Positions 34,847 to 49,739 of a DNA stretch of 64,000 nucleotides are shown piece after piece. This DNA comes from Halictus rubicundus (taxonomy: Eukaryota > Arthropoda > Insecta > Hymenoptera > Halictidae). The stretch covers positions 124,001 to 188,000 of the forward strand of contig NW_027488721.1 of the NCBI RefSeq assembly GCF_050948215.1. The letters run 5' to 3'. Within the stretch, counting starts at the first letter, position 1. Each line of letters opens with the position of its first letter. Below the pieces are notes generated by a model, which saw only the letters and a list, made by a program, of their open reading frames with translations, was not told where the DNA came from and made no database searches. The position numbers and the translations under genes are program-made.

Positions 34847-36999
34847 TACGATTGGATAGGATAGAGAATAGGATACGATAGAGGATAGTATAGGGTTGGA
34901 TAGAGAATAGGATGGGATAGAGGATAGGATAGGATAGAGGATACGATATACGATTGGATAGGATAGAGAATTGGATACGATAGAGGATAGTATAGGGTTG
35001 GATAGAGAATAGGATGGGATAGAGGATACGATAGGATAGAGGATAGGATAGGATAGAGAATAGGATAGGATAGATGATATTATAGGAAAGAGAATAGGAT
35101 ATGATAGAGGATACGATATTATAGAGGATAGGATAGGATAGAGGATCGGTTAGGATAGAGGATAGGATAGGATAGAGGATAGGATAGGATAGAGGATAGG
35201 ATAGGATATAGGATAGGATAGGATAGAGGATAGGATAGGATAGAGGATACTATATAGGATTGGATAGGATAGAGAATAGGATAGGATAGAGGATCGGATA
35301 GGATAGAGGATAGGATAGGATAGCGGATAGGATAGGATAGAGGAGAGGATAGGATAGAGTATAGGATAGGATAAAGGATAGGATACGATAGAGGGTAGGA
35401 TAGGATAGAGGATTGGATAGGATACAGGATAGGATAGGATAGAGGATAGGATAGGATAGAGGATACGATATACGATTGGATAGGATAGAGAATAGGATAC
35501 GATAGAGGATAGTATAGGGTTGGATAGAGAATAGGATGGGATAGAGGATAGGATAGGATAGAGGATAGGATAGGATAGAGAATAGGATAGGATAGATGAT
35601 ATTATAGGAAAGAGAATAGGATATGATAGAGGATACGATATTATAGAGGATAGGATAGGATAGAGGATCGGATAGGATAGAGGATAGGATAGGATAGAGG
35701 ATAGGATAGGATAGAGGATAGGATAGGGTAGAGGACAGGATAGAGGATAGGATAGGGGATTGGATAGGATAGAAGATAGGAGACGATAGTGGATAGGATA
35801 GGATAGAGGATAGGATAGGATAGAGGATAGGATAGGATAGAGGATAGGATAGGATAGAGGATAGGATAGGGTAGAGGACAGGATAGAGGATAGGATAGGG
35901 GATTGGATAGGATAGAAGATAGGAGACGATAGTGGATAGGATAGGATAGAGGATAGGATAGGATAGAGAATAGGATAGGATAGAGTATAGGTTATAGGAT
36001 TGGATAGGATAGAGGATAGGATAGGATAGAGGATCGGATAGGATAGAGGATAGGATAGGATAGAGGATAGGATAGGATAGAGGAGTGGATATTATAGAGG
36101 ATAGGATAGGATAGAGGATAGGATAGGGGATTGGATTGTATTGCCGATAGCAGACGATAGAGGATAGGATAGGATACAGGATAGGATAGGATAGAGGATA
36201 GGATAGGATAGAGGAGACGATATAGGATTGGATAGGATAGAGAATAGGATACGATAGAGGATAGTATAGGATTGGATAGACAATAGGATCGGATAGAGGA
36301 TAGGATAGGATAGCGGAGAGGATAGGATAGAGGATAGGATAGGATAGGATAGGATAGAGGATAGGAGAGGATAGAGGATAGGATCGGATAGAGGATAGGA
36401 TAGGATAGAGGATAGGATAGGATACAGGATAGGATAGGATACAGGATAGGATAGGATAGAGGATAGGATAGGATAGAGGAGTGGATATTATAGAGGATAG
36501 GATATTATAGAGGATAGGATAGGGGATTGGATTGTATTGAAGATAGCAGACGATAGAAGATAGGATAGGATAGAGGATAGGATAGGATAGAGGATAGGAT
36601 AGGATAGGATAGAGGATAGGATAGGATAGAGGATACGATATAGGATTGGATAGGATATAGAATAGGATACGATAGAGGATAGTATAGGATTGGATAGACA
36701 ATAGGATCGGATAGAGGATAGGATAGGATAGAGGATAGGATAGGATAGAGGATAGGATAGGATAGAGGATAGGATAGGATAGAGGATAGGATAGGATAGA
36801 GGATAGGATAGAGGATAGGATAGGATAGGATAGGATAGAGGATAGGATAGGATAGAGGATAGGATAGGATACAGGATAGGATAGGATAGAGGATAGGATA
36901 GGATAGAGGATCGGTTAGGATAGAGGTATAGAATAGGATACAGGATAGGATAGGATAGAGGATAGGATAGGATAGAGGATAGGATAGGATAGAGGAGTG

Positions 37000-39900
37000 G
37001 ATAGGATAGGATAGAGGATAGGATAGGATAGAGAATAGGATAGGGTAAATTATATTATAGGTTAGGGGATACGATATTATAGAGGATAGGATAGGATAGA
37101 GGATCGGATAGGATAGAGGATACGATAGGATAGAGGATAGGATAGGATAGAGGAAAGGATAGGATAGAGGAGAGGATAGGATAGAGTATAGGATAGGATA
37201 AAGGATAGGATAGGATAGAGGATAGGATAGGATAGAGGATTGGATAGGATACAGGATAGGATAGGATAGAGGATAGGATAGGATAGAGGATACGATATAC
37301 GATTGGATAGGATAGAGAATAGGATACGATAGAGGATAGTATAGTGTTGGATAGAGAATAGGATGGGATAGAGGATAGGATAGGATAGAGGATAGGATAG
37401 GATAGAGAATAGGATAGGATAGATGATATTATAGGAAAGAGAATAGGATATGATAGAGGATGCGATATTATAGAGGATAGGATAGGATAGAGGATCGGAT
37501 AGGATAGAGGATAGGATAGGATAGAGGATAGGATAGGATAGAGGATAGGATAGGGTAGAGGACAGGATAGAGGATAGGATAGGGGATTGGATAGGATAGA
37601 AGATAGGAGACGATAGTGGATAGGATAGGATAGAGGATAGGATAGGATAGAGAATAGGATAGGATAGAGTATAGGTTATAGGATTGGATAGGGTAGAGGA
37701 TAGGATACGACAGAGGATAGGGTAGGATTGGGGATAGGATAGGAAAGAGGATAGGATAGGATAGAGGATAGGATAGGATAGAGGATAGGATAGGTTAGGG
37801 GATAGGATAGGATAGAGGATAGGATAGGATAGAGGATAGGATAGGATAAGAGGATCGGATAGGATAGAGGATAGGATAGGATAGCGGAAAGGATAGGATA
37901 GAGGATAGGATAGGATAGAGGATAGGATAGGATAAAGGGTAGGATAGGATAGAGGATAGGATAGGATACAGGATAGGATAGGATACAGGATAGGATAGGA
38001 TAGAGGATACGATATACGATTGGATAGGATAGAGAATAGGATACGATAGAGGATAGTATAGGGTTGGATAGAGAATAGGATCGGATAGAGGATAGGATAG
38101 GATAGAGGATAGGATAGGATAGAGGATAGGATAGGATAGGATAGGATAGAGGATAGGATAGGATAAGAGGATAGGATAGGATTGGATAGAGAATAGGATG
38201 GGATAGAGGAGAGGATAGGATAGAGGATAGGATAGGATAGAGAATAGGATAGGATAGATTATATTATAGGAAAGAGGATAGGATATGATAGAGGATACGA
38301 TATTATAGAGGATGGGATAGGATAGAGGATCGGTTAGGATAGAGGATAGGATAGGATAGAGGTATAGGATAGGATACAGGATAGGATAGGATAGAGGATA
38401 GGATAGGATAGAGGATTGGATAGGATAGAGGAGTGGATAGGATAGAGGATAGGATAGGATATAGGATAGGATAGGATAGAGAATAGGATAGGGTAAATTA
38501 TATTATAGGTTAGGGGATACGATATTATAGAGGATAGGATAGGATAGACGATCGGGTAGGGTAGAGGATAGGATAGGATAGAGGATAGGATAGGATAGAG
38601 GAAAGGATAGGATAGAGGAGAGGATAGGATAGAGTATAGGATAGGATAAAGGATAGGATAGGATAGAGGATAGGATAGGATAGAGGATTGGATAGGATAC
38701 AGGATAGGATAGGATAGAGGATAGGATAGGATAGAGGATAGGATAGGATAGAGGATACGATATACGATTGGATAGGATAGAGAATAGGATACGATAGAGG
38801 ATAGTATAGTGTTGGATAGAGAATAGGATGGGATAGAGGATAGGATAGGATAGAGGATAGGATAGGATAGAGAATAGGATAGGATAGATGATATTATAGG
38901 AAAGAGAATAGGATATGATAGAGGATACGATATTATAGAGGATAGGATAGGATAGAGGATCGGATAGGATAGAGGATAGGATAGGATAGAGGATAGGATA
39001 GGATAGAGGATAGGATAGGGTAGAGGACAGGATAGAGGATAGGATAGGGGATTGGATAGGATAGAAGATAGGAGACGATAGTGGATAGGATAGGATAGAG
39101 GATAGGATAGGATAGAGAATAGGATAGGATAGAGTATAGGTTATAGGATTGGATAGGGTAGAGGATAGGGTACGACAGAGGATAGGGTAGGATTGAGGAT
39201 AGGATAGGAAAGAGGATAGGATAGGATAGAGGATAGGATAGGATAGAGGATAGGATAGGTTAGGAGATAGGATAGGATAGAGGATAGGATAGGATAGAGG
39301 ATAGGATAGGATAAGAGGATCGGATAGGTTAGAGGATAGGATAGGATAGCATAAAGGATAGGATAGAGGATAGGATAGGATAGAGGATAGGATAGGATAA
39401 AGGGTAGGATAGGATAGAGGATAGGATAGGATAGAGGATAGGATAGGATACAGGATAGGATAGGATAGAGGATCGGATAGGATAGAAGATACGATATAGG
39501 ATTGGATAGGATAGAGAATAGGATACGATAGAGGATAGGATAGGATTGGATAGAGAATAGGATGGGATAGAGGATAGGATAGGGTAGAGGATAGGATAGG
39601 ATAGAGAATGGGATAGGATAGATGATATTATAGAAAAGAGAATAGGATATGATAGAGGATACGATATTATAGAGGATAGGATAGGATAGAGGATCGGATA
39701 GGATAGAGGATAGGATAGGATAGAGGATAGGATAGGATAGAGGATAGGATAGGATAGAGGATAGGATAGGATAGAGGATAGGATAGGATAGAGGATAGGA
39801 TAGGATAGAGGATAGGATAGAGGATAGGATAGGATAGGCTAGGATAGAGGATAGGATAGGATAGAGGATAGGATAGGATAGAGGATAGGATAGGATAGAG

Positions 39901-40600
39901 GATAGGATAGGATAGAGGTATAGGATAGGATACAGGATAGGATAGGATAGAGGATAGGATAGGATAGAGGAGTAGATAGGATAGAGGATAGGATAGGATA
40001 GAGGATAGGATAGGATAGAGGATAGGATAGGATAGAGAATAGGATAGGGTAAATTATATTATAGGTTAGGGGATACGATATTATAGAGGATAGGATAGGA
40101 TAGAGGATCGGATAGGATAGAGGATAGGATAGGATAGAGGATAGGATAGGATAGAGGATAGGATAGGATAGAGGAGAGGATAGGATAGAGTATAGGATAG
40201 GATAACGGATAGGATAGGATAGAGGATAGGATAGGATAGAGGATTGGATAGGATACAGGATAGGATAGGATAGAGGATAGGATAGGATAGAGGATACGAT
40301 ATACGATTGGATAGGATAGAGAATAGGATACGATAGAGGATAGTATAGGGTTGGATAGAGAATAGGATGGGATAGAGGATAGGATAGGATAGAGGATAGG
40401 ATAGGATAGAGAATTGGATAGGATAGATGATATTATAGGAAAGAGAATAGGATATGATAGAGGATACGATATTATAGAGGATAGGATAGAATAGAGGATC
40501 GGATAGGATAGAGGATAGGATAGGATAGAGGATAGGATAGGATAGAGGATAGGATAGGGTAGAGGACAGGATAGAGGCTAGGATAGGGGATTGGATAGGA
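37000..40600 (+). repeat. Higher-order satellite units of about 1.47-1.54 kb
   Basis: The AT-rich marker with AAATTATATTATAGGTTAGG near 37046, 38495 and 40049, and the marker GTATAGTGTTGG or GTATAGGGTTGG at 37339, 38804 and 40343, recur in the same order with spacings of about 1465 and 1539 bp. The units share most but not all variants, so they are older or less homogenised than the 1476-bp pair next door. Confidence 0.65.
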
Positions 40601-43600
40601 TAGAAGATAGGAGACGATAGTGGATAGGATAAGATAGAGGATAGGATAGGATAGAGAATAGGATAGGATAGAGTATAGGTTATAGGATTGGATAGGGTAG
40701 AGGATAGGATACGACAGAGGATAGGGTAGGATTGTGGATAGGATAGGAAAGAGGATAGGATAGGATAGAGGATAGGATAGGATAGAGGATAGGATAGGAT
40801 AGAGGATAGGATAGGATATAGGATAGGATAGGATAGAGGATAGGATAGGATAGAGGATACTATATAGGATTGGTTAGGATAGAGAATAGGATACGATAGA
40901 GAATAGGATACGATAGAGGATAGGATAGGATTGGATAGAGAATAGGATGCGATACAGGATAGGATAGGATAGAGTATAGAATAGGATAGAGAATAGGATA
41001 GGATAGATGATATTATAGGAAAGAGGATAGGATATGTTAGAGGATACGATATTATAGAGGATAGGATAGGATTGGATAGAGAATAGGATGCGATACAGGA
41101 TAGGATAGGATAGAGGATAGGAGAGGATAGAGGATACGATATACGATTGGATAGGATAGAGAATAGGATACGATAGAGGATAGTATAGGGTTGGATAGAG
41201 AATAGGATGGGATAGAGGATACGATAGGATAGAGGATAGGATAGGATAGAGAATAGGATAGGATAGATGATATTATAGGAAAGAGAATAGGATATGATAG
41301 AGGATACGATATTATAGAGGATAGGATAGGATAGAGGATCGGTTAGGATAGAGGATAGGATAGGATAGAGGATAGGATAGGATAGAGGATAGGATAGGAT
41401 ATAGGATAGGATAGGATAGAGGATAGGATATTATAGAGGATACTATATAGGATTGGATAGGATAGAGAATAGGATACGATAGAGGATAGGATAGGATTGG
41501 ATAGAGAATAGGATGCGATACAGGATAGGATAGGATAGAGTATAGGATAGGATAGAGAATAGGATAGGATACATGATATTATAGGAAAGAGGATAGGATA
41601 TGATAGAGGATACGATATTATAGAGGATAGGATAGGATAGAGGATCGGATAGGATACAGGATAGGTTAGGATAGAGGATAGGATAGCATAGAGGATACGA
41701 TATAGGATTGGATAGGATAGAGAATAGGATACGATAGAGGATAGGATAGGATTGGATAGAGAATAGGATGGGATAGAGGATAGGATAGGATAGAGGTTAG
41801 GATAGGATAAGAGGATATGATAGGATAGAGGATAGGATAGGGTAGAGGATAGGATAGGATAGAGGATCGGATAGGATAGAAGATACGATATAGGATTGGA
41901 TAGGATAGAGAATAGGATACGATAGAGGATAGGATAGGATTGGATAGAGAATAGGATGGGATAGAGGACAGGATAGGGTAGAGGATAGGATAGGATAGAG
42001 AATGGGATAGGATAGATGATATTATAGGAAAGAGAATAGGATATGATAGAGGATACGATATTATAGAGGATAGGATAGGATAGAGGATCGGATAGGATAG
42101 AGGATAGGATAGGATAAGAGGATCGGATAGGATAGAGGATAGGATAGGATAGCGGAAAGGATAGGATAGAGGATAGGATAGGATAGAGGATAGGATAGGA
42201 TAAAGGGTAGGATAGGATAGAGGATAGGATAGGATAGAGGATAGGATAGGATACAGGATAGGATAGGATAGAGGATAGGATAGGATAGAGGATACGGTAT
42301 ACGATTGGATAGGATAGAGAATAGGATACGATAGAGGATAGTATAGGGTTGGATAGAGAATAGGATCGGATAGAGGATAGGATAGGATAGGATAGGATAG
42401 AGGATAGGATAGGATACAGGATAGGATAGGATTGGATAGAGAATAGGGTGGGATAGAGGATAGGATATGATAGAGGATACGATATTATAGAGGATAGGAT
42501 AGGATAGAGGATCGGTTAGGATACAGGATAGGATAGGATAGAGGATAGGATAGGATAGAGGATAGGATAGGATATAGGATAGGATAGGATAGAGGATAGG
42601 ATAGGATAGAGGATACTATATAGGATTGGTTAGGATAGAGAATAGGATACGATAGAGAATAGGATACGATAGAGGATAGGATAGGATTGGATAGAGAATA
42701 GGATGCGATACAGGATAGGATAGGATAGAGTATAGAATAGGATAGAGAATAGGATAGGATAGATGATATTATAGGAAAGAGGATAGGATATGTTAGAGGA
42801 TACGATATTATAGAGGATAGGATAGGATAGAGGATCGGATACGATACAGGATAGGATAGGATAGAGGATACTATATAGGATTGGATAGGATAGAGAATAG
42901 GATACGATAGAGGATAGGATAGGATTGGATAGAGAATAGGATGCGATACAGGATAGGATAGGATAGAGGATAGGATAGGATAGAGGATACGATATACGAT
43001 TGGATAGGATAGAGAATAGGATACGATAGAGGATAGTATAGGGTTGGATAGAGAATAGGATGGGATAGAGGATACGATAGGATAGAGGATAGGATAGGAT
43101 AGAGAATAGGATAGGATAGATGATATTATAGGAAAGAGAATAGGATATGATAGAGGATACGATATTATAGAGGATAGGATAGGATAGAGGATCGGTTAGG
43201 ATAGAGGATAGGATAGGATAGAGGATAGGATAGGATAGAGGATAGGATAGGATATAGGATAGGATAGGATAGAGGATAGGATAGGATAGAGGATACTATA
43301 TAGGATTGGATAAGATAGAGAATAGGATAGGATAGAGGATAGGATAGGATAGAGGATTGGATAGGATAGCGGATAGGATAGGAAAGAGGAGAGTATAGGA
43401 TAGAGTATAGGATAGGATAAAGGATAGGATAGGATAGAGGATGGGATAGGATAGAGGTTTGGATAGGATACAGTATAGGATAGGATAGAGGATAGGGTAG
43501 GATAGAGGATACGATATACGATTGGATAGGATGGAGAATAGGATACGATAGAGGATAGTATAGGGTTGGATAGAGAATAGGATGGGATAGAGGATACGAT

Positions 43601-45269
43601 AGGATAGAGGATAGGATAGGATAGAGAATAGGATAGGATAGATGATATTATAGGAAAGAGAATAGGATATGATAGAGGATACGATATTATAGAGGATAGG
43701 ATAGGATAGAGGATCGGATAGGATAGAGGATAGGATAGGATAGAGGATAGGATAGGATAGAGGATAGGATAGGGTAGAGGACAGGATAGAGGATAGGATA
43801 GGGGATTGGATAGGATAGAAGATAGGAGACGATAGTGGATAGGATAGGATAGAGGATAGGATAGGATAGAGAATAGGATAGGATAGAGTATAGGTTATAG
43901 GATTGGATAGGGTAGAGCATAGGATACGACAGAGGATAGGGTAGGATTGAGGATAGGATAGGAAAGAGGATAGGATAGGATAGAGGATAGGATAGGATAG
44001 AGGATAGGATAGGATAGGGGATACGATATAGGATTGGATAGGATAGAGAATAGGATACGATAGAGGATAGTATAGGATTGGATAGACAATAGGATCGGAT
44101 AGAGGATAGGATAGGATAGCGGAGAGGATAGGATAGAGGATAGGATAGGATAGGATAGGATGGAGGAGAGGACAGGATAGAGTATAGGATAGGATAAAGG
44201 ATAGGATAGGATAGAGGATAGGATAGGATAGAGGATTGGATAGGATACAGGATAGGATAGGATAGGATAGAGGATAGGATAGGATAGAGGATACGATATA
44301 CGATTGGATAGGATAGAGAATAGGATACGATAGAGGATAGTATAGGGTTGGATAGAGAATAGGATGGGATAGAGGATAGGATAGGATAGAGGATAGGATA
44401 GGATAGAGAATAGGATAGGATAGATGATATTATAGGAAAGAGAATAGGATATGATAGAGGATACGATATTATAGAGGATAGGATAGGATAGAGGATCGGA
44501 TAGGATAGAGGATAGGATAGGATAGAGGATAGGATAGGATAGAGGATAGGATAGGGTAGAGGACAGGATAGAGGATAGGATAGGGGATTGGATAGGATAG
44601 AAGATAGGAGACGATAGAGGATAGGATAGGATAGAGGATAGGATAGGATAGAGGATAGGATAGGATAGAGGATAGGATAGGATAGATGATATTATAGGAA
44701 AGAGGATAGGATATGATAGAGGATACGATATTATAGAGGATAGGATAGGATAGAGGATCGGATAGGATACAGGATAGGATAGAGGATCGGATAGGATAGA
44801 GGATAGGATAGGATAGAGGATAGGATAGGATAGAGGATAGGATAGGGTAGAGGACAGGATAGAGGATAGGATAGGGGATTGGATAAGATAGAAGATAGGA
44901 GACGATAGTGGATAGGATAGGATAGAGGATAGGATAGGATAGAGAATAGGATAGGATAGAGTATAGGTTATAGGATTGGATAGGATAGAGGATAGGATAG
45001 GATAGAGGATCGGATAGGATAGAGGATAGGATAGGATAGAGGATAGGATAGGATAGAGGAGTGGATATTATAGAGGATAGGATAGGATAGAGGATAGGAT
45101 AGGGGATTGGATTGTATTGAAGATAGCAGACGATAGAGGATAGGATAGGATACAGGATAGGATAGGATAGAGGATAGGATAGGATAGAGGATACGATATA
45201 GGATTGGATAGGATAGAGAATAGGATACGATAGAGGATAGTATAGGATTGGATAGACAATAGGATCGGA

Positions 45270-45290
45270 TAGAGGATATCTAGAAGGATA
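45270..45290 (+). other. Irregular junction within the satellite
   Basis: The sequence GAGGATATCTAGAAGGATAGG contains ATATCTAGAA, which fits no combination of the pentamer and heptamer and is seen nowhere else in the array. The variant content also changes here: the tRNA-like marker block with GCAGACGATAG ends just to the left and a family with GACGATAGGATTGGATAAGAGG starts to the right. It may be a recombination scar or an assembly join. Confidence 0.5.
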
Positions 45291-48200
45291 GGAAAGAGGA
45301 TAGGATAGGATAGAGGATAGGATAGGATAGGGGATAGGATAGGTTAGGGGATAGGATAGGATAGAGGATAGGATAGGATAGACGATAGGATTGGATAAGA
45401 GGATAGGATAGGATAAAGGATACGATATTATAGAGGATAGGGTAGGATAGAGGATCGGTTAGGATAGAGGATAGGATAGGATAGAGGATAGGATAGGATA
45501 GAGGATAGGATAGGATATAGGATAGGATAGGATAGAGGATAGGATAGGATAGACGATAGGATTGGATAAGAGGATTGGATAGGATAAAGGATAGGGTAGG
45601 ATAGCGGAAAGGATAGGATAGAGGATAGGATAGGATAGAGGATAGGATAGGATAAAGGATAGGATAGGATAGAGGATAGGATAGGATACAGGATAGGATA
45701 GGATAGAGGATAGGATAGGATAGAGGATCGGTTAGGATAGAGGATAGGATAGGATAGAGGATAGGATAGGATAGAGGATAGGATAGGATAGAGGATAGGA
45801 TAGGATAGAAGATACGATATAGGATTGGATAGGATAGAGAATAGGATACGATAGAGGATAGGATAGGATTGGATAGAGAATAGGATGGGATAGAGGATTG
45901 GATAGGGTAGAGGATAGGATAGGATAGAGAATGGGATAGGATAGAGGATAGGATAGGATAGAGGATAGGATAGGATAGAGGATAGGATAGGATAGAGGAT
46001 AGGATAGGATACAGGATACGATAGGATAGAGGATAGGATAGCATAGAGGTTACGATAGAGGATAGGATAGGATAGAGGATAGAATAGGATTGGATAGAGA
46101 ATAGGATGGGATAGAGAATAGGATAGTATAGAGAATAAGATATGATAGAGGATAGGATAGGATAGAGGATAGGATAGGATAGAGGATAGGATAGGATAGA
46201 GGATAGGATAGGATACAGGATAGCATAGGATAGAGGATAGGATAGGATAGAGGGTAGGATAGGATAGAGGATAGGATAGGATAGAGGATAGGATAGGATA
46301 CAGGATAGGATACAGGATAGGATAGGATACAGGATAGGATACAGGATAGGATAGGATACAGGATAGGATAGGATAGAGGATACGATATAGGATTGGATAG
46401 GATAGAGAATAGGATACGATAGTGGATAGGATAGGATTGGGTAGAGAATAGGATGGGATAGAGGATAGCATAGGATAGAGTATAGGATAGGATAGAGAAT
46501 AGGATAGGATAGATGATATGATAGGAAAGAGGATAGGATATGATAGAGGATACGATATTATAGCCGATCGGATAGGATAGAGGATCGGATAGGATAGAGG
46601 ATTGGATAGGATAGAGGATAGGATAGGATAGAGGATAGGATAGGATAAGAGGATAGGATAGGATAGAGGATAGGATAGGATATAGGATAGGATCGGATAG
46701 AGGATAGGATAGGATAGGATAGGATAGAGGATAGGATAGGATACAGGATAGGATAGGATAGAGGATAGGATAGGATAGAGGATAGGATAGGATAGAGGAT
46801 AGGATAGGATATAGGATAGGATAGGATAGAGGATAGGATAGGATAGAGGATACTATATAGGATTGGATAGGATAGAGAATAGGATGGGATAGAGGATAGG
46901 ATAGTATGGAGGAAAGGATAGGATAGAGGATAGGATAGGATAGAGGATAGGATCGGATAGAGAATAGGATAGGATAGATGATATTATAGGAAAGAGGATA
47001 GGATATGATAGAGGATACGGTATTATAGAGGATAGGATAGGATAGAGGATCGGTTAGGATAGAGGATAGGATAGGATAGAGGATAGGATAGGATAGAGGA
47101 TAGGATAGGATATAGGATAGGATAGGATAGAGGATAGGATAGGATAGAGGATACTATATAGGATTGCATAGGATAGAGAATAGGCTGGGATAGAGGATAG
47201 GATAGTATAGAGGAAAGGATAGGATAGAGGATAGGATAGGATAGGATAGAGGATAGGACAGGATAGAGGATAGGATAGGATAGAGGATAGGATAGGATAG
47301 AGGATACGATATACGATTGGATAGGATAGAGAATAGGATACGATAGAGGATAGTATAGGTTTGGATAGAGAATAGGATCGGATAGAGGATAGGATAGGAT
47401 AGAGGATAGGATAGGATAGAGGATAGGATCGGATGGAGAATAGGATAGGATAGATGATATTATAGGAAAGAGAATAGGATATGATAGAGGATACGATATT
47501 ATAGAGGATAGGATAGGATAGAGGATCGGATAGGATAGAGGATAGGATAGGATAGAGGATAGGATAGGATAGAGGATAGGATAGGATAGAGGATAGGATA
47601 GGATAGAGAATAGGATAGAGTATAGGTTATAGGATTGGATAGGGTAGAGGATAGGATACGACAGAGGATAGGGTAGGATTGAGGATAGGATAGGAAAGAG
47701 GATAGGATAGGATAGGATAGAGGATAGGATAGGTTAGGGGATAGGATAGGATAGAGGATATGATAGGATAGACGATAGGATTGGATAAGAGGATAGGATA
47801 GGATAACGGATAGGATAGGATAGCGGAAAGGATAGGATAGAGGATAGGATAGGATAGAGGATAGGATAGGATACAGGATAGGATAGGATAGAGGATAGGA
47901 TAGGATACAGGATAGGATAGGATAGAGGATAGGATAGAGGATAGGATAGGATAGAGGATAGGATAGAGGATAGGATAGGATAAGAGGATAGGATAGGATA
48001 GAGGATAGGATAGGATATAGGATAGGATTGGATAGAGGATAGGATAGGATAGGATAGAGGATAGGATAGGATACAGGATAGGATAGGATAGAGGATTTGA
48101 TAGGATAGAGGATAGGATAGGGTAGAGGACAGGATAGAGGATAGGATAGGGGATTGGATAGGATAGAAGATAGGAGCCGATGGTGGATAGGATAGGATAG

Positions 48201-49739
48201 AGGATAGGATAGGATAGAGAATAGGATAGGATACAGGATAGGATAGGATAGAGGATAGGATAGGATAGAGGATAGGATAGGATAGAGGATAGGATAGGAT
48301 AGAGGATAGGATAGGATAAGAGGATAGGATAGGATAGAGGATAGGATAGGATATAGGATAGGATCGGATAGAGGATAGGATAGGATAGGATAGAGGATAG
48401 GATAGGATACAGGATAGGATAGGATAGAGGATTTGATAGGATAGAGGATAGGATAGGGTAGAGGACAGGATAGAGGATAGGATAGGGGATTGGATAGGAT
48501 AGAAGATAGGAGCCGATGGTGGATAGGATAGGATAGAGGATAGGATAGGATAGAGAATAGGATAGGATACAGGATAGGATAGGATAGAGGATAGGATAGG
48601 ATAGAGGATAGGATAGGATAGAGGATAGGATAGGATAGAGGATAGGATAGGATACAGGATAGCATAGGATACAGGATAGGATACAGGATAGGATACAGGA
48701 TAGGATAGGATACAGGATAGGATAGGATACAGGATAGGATAGGATACAGGATAGGTTAGGATACAGGATAGGATAGGATAGAGGATACGATATAGGATTG
48801 GATAGGATAGAGAATAGGATACGATAGTGGATAGGATAGGATTGGATAGAGAATAGGATGGGATAGAGGATAGCATAGGATAGAGTATAGGATAGGATAG
48901 AGAATAGGATAGGATAGATGATATGATAGGAAAGAGGATAGGATATGATAGAGGATACGATATTATAGAGGATCGGATAGGATAGAGGATCGGATAGGAT
49001 AGAGGATAGGATAGGATAGAGGATAGGATAGGATAGAGGATAGGATAGGATAGAGGATAGGATAGGATAGAGGATAGGATAGGATAGAGGATAGGATAGG
49101 ATAGAGGATAGGATAGGATACAGGATAGGATAGGATAGAGGATAGGATCGGATAGAGGATAGGATAGGATAGAGGATAGGATAGGATAGAGGATAGGATA
49201 GGATAGAGGATGGGATAGGATAGAGGATAGGATAGGATAGAGGATAGGATAGGATAGAGGATAGGATAGGATACAACATAGGATAGGATACAACATAGGA
49301 TAGGATACAGGATAGGATAGGATAGAGGATAGGATCGGATAGAGGATAGGATAGGATAGAGGATAGGATATGATAGAGTATAATATATAGGATTGGATAG
49401 GATAGAGGATAGGATAGGATAGAGGATAGGATAGGATAGAGGATGGGATAGGATAGAGGATAGGATAGGATAGAGGATAGGATAGGATAGAGGATAGGAT
49501 CGGATAGAGGATAGGATAGGATAGAGGATAGGATATGATAGAGTATAATATATAGGATTGGATAGGATAGAGGATAGGATACGATAGAGTATAGGATAGT
49601 ATAGAGGAAAGGATAGGATAGAGGATAGGATAGGATAGAGGATAGGATAGGATAGGATAGAGGATAGGATAGGATAAGAGGATAGGATAGGATAGGATAG
49701 AGGACAGGATAGGATAGAGGATAGGATAGGATAGAGGAT

